In this document: positions 63,979 to 64,000 of the stretch, one piece after another
Layout of the letters: each line of letters starts with the position of its first letter
Position numbering within the stretch: the stretch's first letter is position 1
Assembly: GCF_964033635.1 (NCBI RefSeq)
Contig: NZ_OZ035533.1
Span: forward strand, 6,171,001 to 6,235,000
DNA length: 64,000 bases
DNA from: Chitinophaga sp. MM2321
GTDB lineage: Bacteria; Bacteroidota; Bacteroidia; Chitinophagales; Chitinophagaceae
Reading direction: 5' to 3'
Notes under the pieces: model-generated
Seen by the model: only the letters and a program-made list of their open reading frames with translations
Told to the model about the DNA's origin: nothing
Database searches by the model: none
Made by a program: the position numbers and the translations under genes

Positions 63979-64000
63979 AATGGGTGATAAGCAAAGGTTA
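63968..64000 (+). CDS. Start of a probable HEPN (DUF86) partner, cut by the window edge
   Basis: An ATG overlapping the MNT stop opens a frame to the right edge, reading MRGRMGDKQRL. This resembles the MRDxxGDKxRLxHIL beginning of DUF86/HepT toxins, and the position (overlapping the MNT gene) is the usual one. Only 11 residues are visible. Confidence 0.6.
   Translation, partial: MRGRMGDKQRL

Overview
The window looks like a Bacteroidota chromosome, most probably Chitinophagaceae and possibly Chitinophaga (inference). Supporting signs are SusC/SusD with a membrane-bound SusR-like regulator, DUF6377, DUF4834, paired Tat-type ferritin-like proteins, the rimP-nusA-infB operon with a very long IF-2, weak Shine-Dalgarno sequences, and many TAnnTTTG -7 promoter elements. 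It holds about 55 protein genes and one tRNA. I see no rRNA, transposase, insertion sequence or CRISPR array.

Layout: 1-5.7 kb has dusB (cut by the left edge), a free-standing NUMOD4-HNH-HTH gene, a Dna2-like nuclease-helicase and proC. 5.7-9.8 kb has sixA, a long PurF paralogue and a SurA-like isomerase, separated by long hairpins. 10-15.5 kb is rimP-nusA-infB. 15.6-17.3 kb has three small membrane proteins and a HAD phosphatase. 17.4-20.8 kb is accessory-looking: a CAU tRNA with an abnormal T-loop, an Abi_2 abortive-infection gene, AlkA, Ogt and an uncharacterised protein with an Ada-like CxxC motif. 21-30.2 kb is a small polysaccharide utilisation locus: GH31, SusD, SusC and a DUF6377 regulator.

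30.2-34.9 kb has envelope and stress genes: an NlpE-like lipoprotein, a phytase-like esterase, two ferritin-like proteins, a 50-residue lmo0937-type membrane protein and a PA2169-type four-helix bundle. 35.3-41.45 kb is a seven-gene thiamine operon (thiS-thiC-tenI-thiD-thiE-thiG-thiH) behind a TPP riboswitch; thiF is absent. 41.5-46.3 kb has a lipocalin-like lipoprotein, a sterol-desaturase-family enzyme, dnaN and an aminotransferase. 46.4-53.4 kb is an RND efflux operon preceded by two tandem TetR regulators. 53.5-59.5 kb has nadV, an M28 peptidase, gcvT, an SRPBCC protein and a ComB-like phosphatase. 59.8-64 kb has a SNF2 helicase with two SWIM fingers and, at the right edge, an MNT nucleotidyltransferase followed by what looks like the start of its HEPN partner.

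Most of the window is ordinary chromosomal housekeeping. The least explained parts are the tRNA T-loop and its Abi neighbour, the Ada-like CxxC protein beside two alkylation-repair genes, the large intergenic hairpins, and the promoter-proximal repeat GTAATTCGTAATT. No computation or database search was run. Family names rest on recognised motifs.
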